Source: Emiliania huxleyi CCMP1516
Lineage: Eukaryota > Haptophyta > Isochrysidales > Noelaerhabdaceae
Assembly: GCF_000372725.1 (NCBI RefSeq)
Contig: NW_005200170.1
Coordinates: forward strand, 51,421-115,420
Reading direction: 5' to 3'
Length of the DNA stretch: 64,000 bases
Below are positions 31,836 to 42,721 of the stretch, piece by piece. The notes under the pieces were generated by a model, which had not been told where the DNA came from, did not search any database, and was given only the letters and a program-made list of their open reading frames with translations. Each line of letters begins with the position of its first letter. Position 1 is the first letter of the stretch. The translations under genes and the position numbers were made by a program.

Positions 31836-34800
31836 TCAGCAGATCTGCTCGCACGCCCGGAGGATGGCCGCCTCGTCGATCTCGTACCTCTCGTACAGCT
31901 CGAGCACATCGCCTGTCTGCCCAAACTCCGTCACGCCCAGTGGGGTCACCGGGTGGCCGTGAACGCCTCCGAGCCAGGAGAGGGCGGACCTATACACGCG
32001 CACACGCATCACGGTTTTCGCACAGGGCCGTTTCGCGCTGCGCGGTGGGGGTAGGGGTGCGGACGGGTGTCCGTCGAGGACCGTCACCAGCCGAGCGCCG
32101 CGGGGGATGCCGCCCAGCAGCTCCGTGACGTAGCTGCCGCCTCTTCGCTCCTTCCACTCGTTGGTGAGGCGGTCGTAGGAGGTGACCTGCAGCAGCGCCG
32201 CCGACGCGCCGAGCGAGCGCTGTGCGGCGATCGCCTCCGGCGCGACGACGCCGCTGAAGGCGATGACCACCTTCGTCGCTGCGTGCGGCGGCACGTGCCA
32301 GTAGCCTCCGCGGACGATGGCGTCGTCGAGGGCCGAGTCCGCGGCAAGGTCTCGCGGCATCTGCTCGACGGCGCGCGTGGAGAGGCGCAGGTAGACCGCG
32401 CCGCCGTCCTCCGCCTGCATATGCTCAAAGCCCGCGCGCATCACTGCCTTGACCTCGTCGGCAAAGGCCGGCTCGTACGTGAGCAGGTTGGGCACCGAGG
32501 TGCCGATGAGCGGAGTGCCGATCGACTGGTGGGCACCGCCCTCGGGCGCGAGGGTGAGGCCCGACGGCGTTCCCACGAGCATGAAACGCGACCGCATGTA
32601 AGTGCCATAAATCAGAGAGTCAAGCGCCCTCGCGACAAAGGGGTCGTAGAGCGTGCCGACGGGGAAGAGGCGGTGGCCAAAGAGCTCCGCCGACAGCCCG
32701 GCAGCGGCCATGCACAGCAGCAGGTTGTTCTCGGCGATGCCCAGCTCGATGTGCTGCCCGCGGGCTGACTTCCCCCAGTTGTTCAGGGACGCAACGCCCG
32801 GCGCACGCGCCGCGCGGAAGTTGTCCGGCTCCGAGTCTCCCGAAGTGAAGATGCCACGCTTGTTGACAAAGCCGGAGAGCGAGGTGGTGGTGGTCACGTC
32901 CGGTGCCATGGTGAGCAGCCGGCCGGCAAAGGCGCTGTCCCCGCGTGCAAGCTCGAGCATGACTGCGCCAAAGGCGGTCTGTGAAGAGACGGGCTTGGCA
33001 TTCGCCCCGCCGACCGACGGTGCAAGATCTGCCGGGATGCACACGGGTCCGGGCGAGTGCCGCCGCGTCGGCACCGAGTTGATCGGCGCCGCGGCGACGA
33101 GCGCGCGCGCCTCGTCGGGAAGCCCATCGAATGGCTCCCACTGGTTGGCTTCGCTCCGACCGTGCGAGGCACGAAACGCCTCAAACTGCTGCGACGTGAG
33201 GTAAAGGCCGTGGTTGTCGCGGTGGCCGGCGAGGGGGAGGCCGAAGCCCTTGATGGTGTAGGCGAGGAAGCATACGCGGCCGTCTGACTGGGCGGCGCGG
33301 TCAAACGCCTCGATCAGCGTCTCGTAGCAGTGGCCGCCCAAGTTCGTCATTAGGCGTTGCAACTCGTCGTCGTTGTACGAGTCGACCAGAGTTCTAAACG
33401 CACCACTGCCGAGCGAGTCCGCATCCGCCAGCAGCGCCGCCCGCCACGCCGCCCCCCCGGCGAAAGTGAGGGCGGAGTAGCGCGCATTCTCGCAGTGGTT
33501 AATCCACTGGCGCAGGCCCTGGCCGCCGGGGCGCTCGAAGGCGTCGCGGAGGCGCCTGGGGGAAGGAGGGGGCATTCGCGAGGTGCCTGAATGCGGGCAG
33601 GCAGCATATGGGGGCTCCTCTAGGCTCACCTCCCGAACTTGAGCGTGAGGACCTCCCATCCGTTGAGACGGAACATGCGGTCAATCACGCGAGAGGACTG
33701 GGGGCAAGGCAGGGCAGGTGAGCTGCACGATCTCGCCCCTCCCCGTCCGGCTGGCTATTTCTCGGCTACGTCTCGGCCTGGTCCTCCACAATCTTGTCAA
33801 GCGACTGGCGGTTGTAGTCGACAATCATCCACGTGTGCTTGGTGCCGAGCTTCCAGGTCTCCAAGAGCGCCTCGAAGACGTTGCCCTCATCGAGCTCCGC
33901 ATCCCCTGTGGTCGCGGGTCGCGAAAACTCCTTGGAAGCTCATCGGGATCGCTCCCGCTTGTATCGCGCGCCCACAAGGACTATGGTCTGGATGTCACTC
34001 TCATCTCAGCTACAACTTGACCGACAAGGGCTATATGCCTGCCCGGCCGGTCGGGAACGACGCCCGTGCCGGGCCAAGCGGGCGGCACAAGCGACTTGCT
34101 GCGCAGGTACCCCTCGACCAGGCTAGTGGGCGGGAGGGAGGCAACGTCAGCGGGCGCTTCTCGTCAGTTCCTCGGACCGTAGAATCTCATAAGATGTGCC
34201 TTGTGAAGCAGGTGAGCGCTGCGCCGAGGCCGACGGAGCCGGTGGAGAGGTCGACCTCCGGAAGGTCCTTGGTGCGAGAAGGGTACGGCTGCACTCCGCC
34301 CAGCGCGCGAAAGCGCTGCAGATTGTCGCGCGACTGACGCCCCATGAGGTACATGAGCGCGTGGAAGACAGGACCGGCGTGCGGCTTCACCGCGACGCGG
34401 TCTTGTGGCTCCAGCACCTTGGTGTAGAGCGCAGTGAGGATCGAGACGGATGACGCACACGACGCCTGATGACCTCCAACTTTGAGGCCGTCGCGCTTTG
34501 GCCTATAGACCAACACCGCAGACGCACTCACTGAGTGGATTCTGCTGCGGGGGCAGGCGGTGTGGAGATTGCTGTCCTCTCGTTGTTGGCGTGGTGAATC
34601 ATGAGCGAGGAGAGCCAGTTCACCCTTGACTCAAGCGCCTTCAATCGGGCGTGGGGACGCGGAAGGTCGGAAGCCGATACGAGACGATTGCCAGAGATAT
34701 ACTATTTGAGCGCCTGAAGCGCCCGCAGCTCCGAATGCGAGATGGATGGTGCAGCTGCTACCGCGGGTGGAGCAGCCGCCGCCGTGGCTGTGCTCACTCT

Positions 34801-34852
34801 GCGCGCGAGTTGCGAGGCAGGAGGTCTCGTGGCTCGCAGCAGCCTCGCCACC
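31836..34852 (-). CDS. Mitochondrial homodimeric (AceE/transketolase-type) 2-oxoacid dehydrogenase E1
   Basis: E1 enzymes use thiamine diphosphate to decarboxylate pyruvate or a related 2-oxo acid. The start at 34852 gives MVARLLRATRPPASQLARRV then STATAAAA, a good mitochondrial presequence. Exon 1 joins exon 2 by a GC-AG intron (34639-34713) to read ELRALQ|ALESRVNWLSSLMIHHAN. Next are GLKVGGHQASCASSVSILTA and FHALMYLMGRQSRDNLQRFR with PEVDLSTGSVGLGAA. The thiamine site is GDAELDEGNVFEALLETWKL, followed by WMIVDYNRQSLDKIVEDQ and FRLNGWEVLTLKFG. The large 3' exon carries VCFLAYTIKGFGLPLAGHRD, the pyrimidine-domain part TMAPDVTTTTSLSGFVNKRG and GQHIELGIAENNLLLCMAAA with the conserved Glu. An intron at 31990-32064 joins DGHP to SALSWLGGVHGHPVTPLGV. 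The enzyme looks complete. Substrate specificity (pyruvate or another 2-oxo acid) cannot be told from sequence by eye. Confidence 0.9.
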
Positions 34853-35065
34853 ATGTGGATCTAGGCGATCGCCAACCAGCCTTTCCGACTTCCATCGAGT
34901 TACGTGCGTCCCTTGATTTGAGAGGTGTGAACTAGGCCCGCGGGTAGTCTCCCAAAATCCCCAGGGCCTCCAGGGCTCGCATACAAAATACGTCCTATGG
35001 CGCTGTGCGCTGGTCTGTGAGAGGTTGAGGTGTTCACATCAGCAGAGACGGTGAGTTCCAGATGC
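34853..35065. repeat. Spacer with dispersed palindromic repeat P1 (34935-35030)
   Basis: CCCGCGGGTAGTCTCC followed by CCCAGGGCCTCCAGGGCTC recurs at 55217-55264. The next block (TACGTCCTATGGCGCTGTGC to GAGAGGTTG) recurs there too but inverted. See findings. Confidence 0.6.
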
Positions 35066-35345
35066 TCATGCCGGAGACGCGGCAGCCACCGCCGGCACCG
35101 GCTTGACGCCGAGGTGGTCCATGATTAGCCGAACGTCGCTCTTCAGCTGCGCGACCTGAGATTCGACGAGGATGGCGGCTTGAAGTCGCACCGCCCGCGA
35201 GTGAGGATTTCAGTCCTTCCCCGCACCTCTGTCCGCAGCCCGACGACCGCGTCCAAGGTCGCCTCCGCGCGCTGTATATTGCCCGTGTCTCCCCGCTGCT
35301 TCATGCGCATCTTGAGCTCCGCCACAATCTCGTCCACCTGCTCAC
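35066..35345 (-). CDS. Coiled-coil protein, C-terminal exons
   Basis: After an acceptor ending CTGTGAGCAG (minus strand, about 35346) the exon reads VDEIVAELKMRMKQRGDTGN and RAEATLDAVVGLRTE. An intron (about 35160-35230, GT donor) leads to VAQLKSDVRLIMDHLGVKPV and a stop at 35066. The heptad-like spacing of Leu/Val/Ile suggests a coiled coil. Upstream, a Cys-rich stretch near 35370-35470 may be a further exon but no family could be assigned. The gene start is unknown. Confidence 0.5.
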
Positions 35346-36164
35346 AGCTAGGTTTGTGAAGATGCGCCGGCCACGCAACAGTACTCGTCCCTGCAGTCGC
35401 ATTGACCAGGGCTTGGTTGCAGCCCCAGCCCGGGCAGATGGGGGCGTCCTGCGTACAAGTGCGCGTTGAGCAAGGGGTAGGCTTAGGATTTCACTCGCTA
35501 GGTGCGTGGGATGAGCCGACAGTCTCCGCAAATCTTAGTCAGACGGGAGCCTCAACTAGGCCGGGTTGTGCGGGTGAGCAGCGGCTTCCTTGGTCAGGCC
35601 CGATGTTACCCCGACGCAGCAGAGGCAGCTCGATTTATCGACGGAGCCGAGCTCACCGTACGGCCGGCGCGTGTTGACGTCACATGAGGAGCATTTCGTC
35701 TCGAATACGGCCTCCTCCCCTACGGACCGTTCTCGGAGGCTGATGCCTGGCCATGAGAACACGCACTACAAAGCGCAGCAGACCTTCGAGGATGAACCTC
35801 TTTTCACCAAGTACTCCAGGAACAAAAACCATGCAGTGCAGCGGGAACCTACCAGGCAAATCAGATGGTGGTTCCTGTTCCGGTCAGTCGTGGGTCGCAT
35901 GTCCCACTATCTATCTCGTCAGAGTTTGACCGTTTTCATTCATTCCGGTCAGTCTGCAGTGAATTGCACATCTAAAAGTGGGCACGTCAGCCAGCAGAAG
36001 AGCTGCGCGCAGTGATCGGTCACGTCGTACTCCTTGTGTTCAAAGGTGGTCGCCTCACCGACTGCGATCGCTGCGCCACCCGTCTCCATGCTCGGGCGTC
36101 CAATTTCGCCAAATACATCTTCGAGGTCTCACGAGTTGCAGGCCGGGAATTTCACTCGCCGATT
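35346..36164. other. Unresolved region with a LINE-B tail scrap (35905-35945)
   Basis: A frame from 35590 to 36015 is open on the plus strand but runs through ATCTCGTCAGAGTTTGACCG and a CATT tail, the LINE-B 3' end, so it is likely not a gene. Nothing else was recognised. Confidence 0.4.
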
Positions 36165-36640
36165 CTCGCTGCAATCTTCATGCCACCTCGCGGTCGTCCC
36201 ACTCTCGTCGTTCTCTCCCTTGTCATTTCCTCCTCTGTCGCGTCGTTCTCTTCTGCCTCGTCCTGTGACGCCGCCGCCTGCCGGTCCCTTGTTCTCGCGG
36301 CTTCTTTCGCCTTTCGGCGCAACTCCGTCCTCCTCGCGGCGTATCCTGGCCCCTCGAGTCTATCGAGCTCCCCTCGCGCAAGGACCACATTTCTGACTCC
36401 CACTCCGATCATTTGCCTCCAAGTCATGTTGTTGCTCAGGTCCACTCTCTCTTCGAACACTCGTGCCTCTACGGATGATGCCGGCGCTGGGGTCCCCTTC
36501 GGATGCATCGTGACATCTGACAACTGGATTTCCACTGGTTCGTCCTCCTCGGAGTCATCTTCCCCGTCCTCCTTCCGCTCGGCTCTCCGCTCGGTACGTT
36601 CGGCGTGGCTCACCCTCCATGCCGTGAACACTCACTAAAA
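36165..36640 (-). mobile_element. LINE-A family, coding fragment
   Basis: Minus-strand frame 36152-36631 begins MFTAWRVSHAERTERRAERK and carries the part shared with 41060-41480: MTWRQMIGVGVRNVVLARGE, YAARRTELRRKAKEAARTRD and GRPRGGMKIAARIGE. The 3' UTR and tail seen in other copies are absent. The protein is highly charged and unlike anything I can name. It starts 60 bp from the prohibitin-2 start, on the opposite strand. Confidence 0.65.
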
Positions 36641-36691
36641 CATTTCGACCGCAGTTTCTTCTTCTTTGCTTCTAGAGACGCGACGCGTGCG

Positions 36692-38651
36692 ATGGTCTCT
36701 CGGCCGCGGCCTCTGCCTCCCCGTCCCGCCCGCATCGACGCTTCGAAACACCCCTCCACCGCCGCCTTCGCCGCCGCCTCCCTCTCCACGCGCCTCCTCC
36801 GAACTCCTCACCCCTCGTCACACCCACGCTGCACAGGCGGACAAGGTGCGGGAAGCAGCGCAGCGCATCTTTGCGAACCTGCCTTCGGGCGGCGGCGCGC
36901 CGATGGGAGCGCTCGGGCTGGGTGCGGTCGGGCTGACGGGCCTCGCCTACGGCTCCGCCAATTGCTTGTTTAACGTCGAGGGCGGCCACCGCGCCGTCAT
37001 GTACCACCGGTTTGGCGGAGTGCAGCAGCGCGTGCGGGGCGAGGGGACGCACCTGGTGCTGCCGTGGTTCCAGCGGCCGGTGCTGTACGACGTGCGTGCC
37101 AAGCCGCGCATGATCCAGTCGCTCACCGGCAGCAAGGTCCCCTTCCGCCGGCGCACCTCTCGCCGCCGCTCGCTCGGCTGCAGCTCTGAACCTTCCCGGA
37201 ACCGTCCTCCCCACAGGACCTGCAGATGGTCAACATCTCGCTGCGCGTCCTCTCGCGACCCGACCCCGGTGAGAGGGCGGTGGGGGGGGGGGGGGTTTCC
37301 CTCCGACACTCCCACTCTCCCGCCTCTCGGCCCACCACTCGAGTGGCATGCCCGGAGAGGCACCAAGTACTCGAGCCTGGCTGCAGCCTCGCTGCATCGG
37401 CCTCCCCGCCCCAGCCGCTCCCTCTTACCCGACTCTCCTCCCCAACCTCCTCCCCTCCCACCCCCCACCCCTCTCTCCCTCTGCCCTCCTTCCCTCTCCT
37501 CCTTCCAACCCCTCTCCTCTCCTCCCCTCCCCCACCCACCCCGCACCCCGGAGACCGCTCCTCCCACCACCCGGGAGATGAGCGAGATCGCAATCTCCGC
37601 AGGCTTCCTCCCCACAATCTACCGCGAGCTCGGCACCGACTACGACGAGCGCGTCCTCCCCTCCATCGTCAACGAGGTGCTCAAGTCGGTGGTGGCGCAG
37701 TACAACGCGTCGCAGCTCATCACGCAGCGCGAGGCGAGATAGAGCCGAGATGTGGCCGAGGTGGAGCCGAGATGCAGCGTCCCAGCTCATCGCGCATCGC
37801 GCGAGGCGGCCTCGCACACGCTCGGGCTCAAGCTGCAGACAGCCATGCTGTTCACCGGTGGTACACCGGGACTGCTGCTGTGGCACGACCTACTCTTGAC
37901 CGGCATCGCTTGACGCGTGGCAGGCAGTCTCCCAGAGGATCTAATGTATGTATCTAATTATTGGCAGGCAGTCTCCCAGAGGATCAGGACGGACCTCCTC
38001 TCCCGCGCGCGCGAGTTCCACCTCGAGCTCGACGACGTCTCGATCACGCACCTCTCCTTTGGCAAAGAGTACACCGCGGCGGTCGAGGCGAAGCAGGTTG
38101 CGCAGCAGGAGGCGGAGCGAGCCAAGTTTGTCGTCGACAAGGCCAAGCAAGAGAAGAAGTCGACCGTCATCAAGGCGCAGGGAGAGGCCAAGTCGGCAAA
38201 GCTGATCGGCGACGCGGTGCGCGACAACCCCGGCTACATCCAGCTGCGCCGGCTGGAGGCGCGGCGTGTGGTAGGCGCATGCTAGTCATCGACCAGTCCT
38301 CGGTCATCCGTCATCAGCATCATTAGGCGGCGCGCGACGTCGCTGGCACGCTGTCCAAGTCGACTAACAAGGTCTACCTTGACACGCAGTCGCTGCTGCT
38401 CAACGTGAGCGCTAGTGGACGACGCCGGCTGCTCCACACATCAGCGCTGCTCCACACATCAGCGCTGCTCCACACATCAGCGCTGCTCCACACATCAGCG
38501 CTGCTCCCTCGCGTTAGCTGCTGCTCATCGATCCCTCACCCGCGAGTGCCGCCGCCGCCCGGCCGCGAAGAGGCGTGAACAAGAACCGTCCGGCGCTTAG
38601 GTGACCGATTCGCGCGACGTGCTGCTCGAGTCGCACACGAAGAAGAAGTAG
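36692..38651 (+). CDS. PHB2: Prohibitin-2 (PHB2), mitochondrial inner membrane
   Basis: Prohibitin-2 forms ring complexes with prohibitin-1 in the inner mitochondrial membrane. Exons by frame and splice sites: possibly ATG alone at 36692-36694, then 36837-37136 ([47 protein letters not shown]), 37217-37268 ([17 protein letters not shown]), 37603-37733 ([28 protein letters not shown]), 37968-38258 ([60 protein letters not shown]), 38327-38404 ([20 protein letters not shown]) and 38601-38651 ([16 protein letters not shown]). The SPFH domain and C-terminal coiled coil are complete. The one-codon first exon is inferred from ATG|GTCTCT; an alternative start cannot be excluded. The intron at 38259-38326 is a GC-AG echo intron, and 37734-37967 holds nested echoes plus GCCGAGATG units. 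Confidence 0.95.
38429..38507 (+). repeat. 18-bp tandem repeat in the last PHB2 intron
   Basis: About four and a half copies of CAGCGCTGCTCCACACAT. Probably slippage within the intron. Confidence 0.9.
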
Positions 38652-38654
38652 CCA

Positions 38655-39523
38655 CGCGGGAGCACGAGGGGGCGGGGCGGGGCGCCCGCTTCTCTGCGCG
38701 CGCGCGCCCGCCGCCCACAGCCTCTCCACTGCAGTCGACCATCTCCGGTTGTCTGCTTTGAGGGGGCGCGACGGGTGCGACGGCGGAGGGGCGGCGCCGC
38801 GAGGCGGAGGGAGGGGCGCGGCTTTGGCGCGGGGGCCGGAGGGGCCACGGGGAGAGCGGGGCGCCGGCGAGATGATGAGGTAAGAGGTTGAGGTATATTC
38901 GAGATCGAGCGGTTCGTTTTGAGAGCTCGCGGTGTCGTGCACCGACACGCTATGTGTTGTTATTATTGGTGCGGTAGTGGCAGCGCTGGAGACTGTGGAG
39001 TCTGCAGTGTGGATGTTCGCATCGCGGGCGGCAGTTTTTGTTCCTGGCTCCGATGCGCCCCCGCGCCAGCAGCCCCCCGCGCCTCTTCTCGCGCCCCTCG
39101 CCAGGACGCCACCGTCCACACGCTCCACAGTACGCGCCCGCAGAGGCAGAGTCTCAGCTGTGCGCGGTGCGCGCCATATCATCGAGGCGCAGGCGGGCGC
39201 GAGCGCCGCCGCGCTGCGCGTGGCGGAGGAGCACGCTGCACGGCTCGCGGAGCAGCCCGAGTGGCGGGATCCTCTCCGAGGTCCTCCTCTCGCCGGACGT
39301 GGGAGGCCGCGCGGTGGCGCCGACGGCGGTGGCTCGGAACCAGCCCCGCGTGCCGGTGCTCGATGGGAAGCTGTACGTTGTGGGCGGGTACGACGGCGAC
39401 ACGGGTAACTCATCCAGCTCGGTGGAGCGGTACGACCCCGCGACTAATGCGCGTGCGCGAGGCGGTGTGGCGGCGCTCGCCCCAACGGCGCGATTTGATC
39501 ATCCTGGCATTGTCGTGGCTTAG
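38655..39523 (+). pseudogene. Kelch-repeat gene fragment
   Basis: From about 39270 the frame reads GGRAVAPTAVARNQPRVPVL and DGKLYVVGGYDGDTGNSSSS then VERYDPATNA, which is one clear Kelch blade with the GG and Y-x-W-like spacing. A helical piece HIIEAQAGASAAALRVAEEH lies at about 39175-39240 in another frame. Only one blade is present, and the frame stops at 39523 in unrelated sequence. It is thus a fragment, or one exon of a gene otherwise lost. The part 38655-38930 shows nothing recognisable. Confidence 0.5.
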
Positions 39524-39623
39524 AGGGGCGCAGTCTGTACTCTTTATTCGCTTCTCGAAGGCAGCAGAAACCCTGACAGTAGATCTAAGATTCCTATCGC
39601 CACGGGTGGCTCTACACTTGGCT

Positions 39624-40880
39624 CTACCGCCTCCCCTTCAGCGCGACGCCAATCCCGACGCCGACCACGAGCGCGAGGCCTGTGGAGGCTGCCGCGGCCG
39701 CCACAGACACGCCCGAGCCCCTTGCGCCAAGGTGGGCGTAGTACGCCTCGGACTTCTCGCCGCCGCGAGGGGACGAGGTCGAGCGCGTTGGGCTCTTCCG
39801 CACAGTGGGTGCCGACGACGAGCGGCGCGGAGCAGCGTCGTCCGACTCCTCGGCCACGGGCGGCACGCCGCCAGCTCGGCAGACAACGTCGAGTCGGATT
39901 CGGTCCGAGAGGAAGGTGAGCACTGTGTTCTCGAGCATGTCGTCGATGGTGCCGAGGACGAGCGCGTACAGCGTCGTGTGCAGCTGCGCGAGCATCTCGC
40001 GCTTCATCGGCTCCACAAACCAACGGTACAGAGGGTTGGAATCCTGTTGCGGCACCCCGCCGGCCTCGCGAGCGTAAGCCGCCACCGCCGCCAGGTTGAC
40101 CGGTGTGAGCGAAAGTGACACCTTCTTGACACGCTCACGGAGGTCCGACCCCAGCGAGGAGCGGCGCTCGTCGTCCTTCCGAACGGGCTCAAACACGAGC
40201 TTTAGATCGTGGCCACAAACGGTGATGCGCAGCGTGGTGGTGAGCGCGTCGAGGAGGCGGAAGAGGAGCTTCAGGCAGTTTATGTAGAGCTGCCGCTCCA
40301 CGAAGTCAGGCACCAGCGGCTGATTGACGGCTCGGTTGGCTAGCAATCGCTCCGCCATCCGACCCAACTCCTCGTTGTCGAGCGAGCCAGTCAGGCTGGC
40401 GAGTGCATTGGAACGCCAAGAAGCCTTCTCATCGCCCTCATCCTCGATCCGCTGCATCAGCAGCTTGTGGCCTGCGAGGATCTCCTTGCCGTGCACCGTC
40501 GATATGCCCCAATATATAGTGTTGAGCGCGAGGCGGACAGTCGATAAATAGATTTGCCGTTCAATCACGTCAGGGATGGCACCGATGTTGAGCTCTTTGT
40601 CGTTGAGGATCTCGTCGACGAACATCTCGACCATCTGCTCGGAGACCCCGCCCGGCCAAAGTGGGTTGGGCGGCATGGTGGCAAAGAAGTCCTCGGGCCG
40701 CTCTCGAATCGCTTGGGCCGCCGACTGCCGCTGGACTGCGCTCCCGGCGAGGCTGGACTGCGCGGCCGAGCGCCGTTCAGAGACCCTTCGCTTCTCGGCC
40801 TCGACGCTAGCCGCCTTGGTGCGCGGCGACTTTTTCTGTCCCCAGCTAAAGTGGGAGATGCGGACCGTGGGCGAATTCAT
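39624..40880 (-). CDS. Conserved-looking tail-anchored protein, unknown function
   Basis: One long uninterrupted frame. The start is taken at 40880 (MNSPTVRISHFSWGQKKSPR); in-frame Mets upstream to 41006 would add a basic leader. Two internal repeats are visible: GAIPDVIERQIYLSTVRLAL and LVPDFVERQLYINCLKLLFR, each preceded by an acidic helix. A Ser-rich linker (RRSSSAPTVRKSPTRSTSSP) precedes a C-terminal hydrophobic segment VSVAAAAASTGLALVVGVGI and the tail ALKGRR, typical of a tail anchor with a basic end, as in ER, mitochondrial or plastid outer membranes. No enzyme motif was seen. Intronless, unlike most neighbours. Confidence 0.7.
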   Translation of the reverse strand: MNSPTVRISHFSWGQKKSPRTKAASVEAEKRRVSERRSAAQSSLAGSAVQRQSAAQAIRERPEDFFATMPPNPLWPGGVSEQMVEMFVDEILNDKELNIGAIPDVIERQIYLSTVRLALNTIYWGISTVHGKEILAGHKLLMQRIEDEGDEKASWRSNALASLTGSLDNEELGRMAERLLANRAVNQPLVPDFVERQLYINCLKLLFRLLDALTTTLRITVCGHDLKLVFEPVRKDDERRSSLGSDLRERVKKVSLSLTPVNLAAVAAYAREAGGVPQQDSNPLYRWFVEPMKREMLAQLHTTLYALVLGTIDDMLENTVLTFLSDRIRLDVVCRAGGVPPVAEESDDAAPRRSSSAPTVRKSPTRSTSSPRGGEKSEAYYAHLGARGSGVSVAAAAASTGLALVVGVGIGVALKGRR

Positions 40881-41059
40881 CGGGAAAGTCGGGAAAGTGA
40901 GGGGGGTAGCGCGCGCGAAAGTCCGTCGCTGGAGGGACGACCTCTCCGAAAAAAGATCGGAAACGCGCATTGAGCACTTGAGCACTGGATAGGGTCGAAT
41001 CCGCATGGTACGGGACCCCTCGAACGCGCATTGTTGTTCCAGTATATGTGTAGGTCGTC

Positions 41060-41604
41060 AGCTGTCACGATGCACCCGAAGGGGACCCCAGCGCCAGCAT
41101 CATCCGTGGAGGTACAAGTGTTCGAAGAGCCAGAGTGGACCTGAGCAACGATATGACCTGGCGGCAAATGATCGCAGTGGGCGTCAGAAGAGTCGTCCTT
41201 GCGCGAGGAGAGCTCGATAAACTCGAGGGGCCAAAATATGCCGCGAGAAGGGCAGAGCTGCGACGAAAGGCGAAAGAAGCCGCGAGAGCAAGGGAGCGGC
41301 AGGCGGCGGCGGCGTCGCAGGACGCCGAGGCAGAGGACGAGAGGAGGGCGACGCGACAGGGGAAGAAGCGACAAGGGAGAGAACGACGAGAGTGGGGACG
41401 ACCGCGAGGTGGCATGAAGGTTGCAGCGCGAATCGGCGAGAGACTGCGAAGAGAGCGGATAGGAAGACGAGGCGGACGCCCCGAAGGGTGGGCGCGACGG
41501 CTAGCGCATCACACCCTCTCCTTATATAAAATCCCTGTGTGGTGGCGGCGTGCCGTCCTCCCATCCCTCCCTTGGGTTGTCCGTTTTCTTTCTTTCTTTT
41601 ATAT
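41060..41604 (+). mobile_element. LINE-A family copy with 3' UTR and TTTC tail
   Basis: Contains MTWRQMIAVGVRRVVLARGE, YAARRAELRRKAKEAARARE, GRPRGGMKVAARIGERLRRE, then the shared 3' end (GGTGGGCG...GCTAGCGCATCACACC, AAAATCCCTGTGTGGTGGCG) and the tail TTTTCTTTCTTTCTTTT at 41583-41600. Starts near 41040 with sequence shared with 36510-36540. Confidence 0.8.
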
Positions 41605-41633
41605 ATGTAGCTATGAACATTTGCTTTGTTCCA

Positions 41634-42650
41634 CTACCTCATTCTTCGTTCCCGACACCACCGGCGCCTTGCCTCCAATGATTTGCCCAGCTTATCTATC
41701 CCTGCAAAGTGCCATCGCCAGTAGGCATACCGTGAGCAAGGAGCGTATGCAGCCAACAACTCTCCCTCAGCCTTCGAGCGATTGCGCCTCGCCACGTCCT
41801 TTGCCGTGGCGCCCAGCAAGTGCACATGTGCATGTGCATGTTGTGCACGGCAAAGGACACCGGAGGGTAAGGTTGTGAGCCCAATCTTCCGGCCGACTTC
41901 GAGGAGAAACTCGTTGAACGCGGATAGAGGAGCGACAAGGTCAATTCGCTCCAAGACACGCCGTTCCCACGACGCGACCTGGCTCGCACATTGTTTTGAG
42001 CACGCTCCAACCTGGCTGCATTCCGTCGCCTCGTCTCGCGAGGAAGAGCTCTCGCCGGGCAGCTCGACGAGCGGAGTCCGGTCGCCCTCGAATAGTTTGG
42101 TGAGGTCCTCGCCGCTGATGCCAGCGCGCGAGGCTTCTCGCCGCCACACGTTCCAAGTGTTAGGGTATTGATCAACGCGCCACCAGGGGTCGGCGCCGAG
42201 CCGCTGTGCCCATTCGAGCGCGGTCGTATTTGAGCGAGATCCGAAGAAGTTGTGATGTGAAGCCGTCTGCGCTGCCGGCTCCCGCACGAGCGCAGCCGTT
42301 AGGACGGAGCAATGCGACCGCTGCTCCCGAAGCGTGCGCTTCAACCGGTCAACCAAAATCAGATGCTGTGCTGGCGGAAGTCCTCCCTAGTGGTGCTCCA
42401 TGTACACTCGTGGAAATGCTGCCCGGACCGAGGGGTCGGACCACGCTGAAAGGTTATTGCCCGTGTATGTCGGCCACGGGAACAGCGCTGGCTGCCCACA
42501 ACCAGGCCCTCGGCACTGTGGCGAGAGGTGGCGATGAAACAGCGTCCGTATCTCCGTGCCGCCGCATTTCGCAAAGTGGTAATGCACGAGGAGGACGCAG
42601 CGTTCGACGGCAATCGGGGCGACCGACACAAGGTGGAGCACAACAAGCAT
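41634..42650 (-). CDS. Carbohydrate sulfotransferase-like protein, frame-broken
   Basis: Transfers sulfate from PAPS to a sugar, usually in the Golgi. From 42650 the frame reads MLVVLHLVSVAPIAVERCVL (possible signal anchor), then LVHYHFAKCGGTEIRTLFHR, the 5'-phosphosulfate loop (normally K-x-GGT-S). After WSDPSVRAAFPRVYMEHH there are stops near 42390; the frame resumes at 42356 with DRLKRTLREQRSHCSVLTAA then LVREPAAQTASHHNFFG, the 3'-phosphate site (LREP). Cys pairs follow in CSQVGACSKQC. The C-terminus is Arg-rich. The break of one or two bases could be a sequencing error or an inactivating change. Acceptor sugar unknown. Confidence 0.7.
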
Positions 42651-42721
42651 GTTCGTTGCTCCTATGCATCCGCCGAGAGAAACTTGCGGGCGCGTGTTTC
42701 CTCTCCCCTAGGCTTCTCTGT

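Noticed and set aside
36012-36638. Long plus-strand frame upstream of prohibitin-2
   Set aside because: It lies opposite the LINE-A coding fragment, whose minus-strand protein is conserved between copies.
39038-40118. Plus-strand frames over the tail-anchored protein gene
   Set aside because: They are high-GC shadows with Arg/Pro-rich translations; the minus strand has a coherent 420-residue protein.
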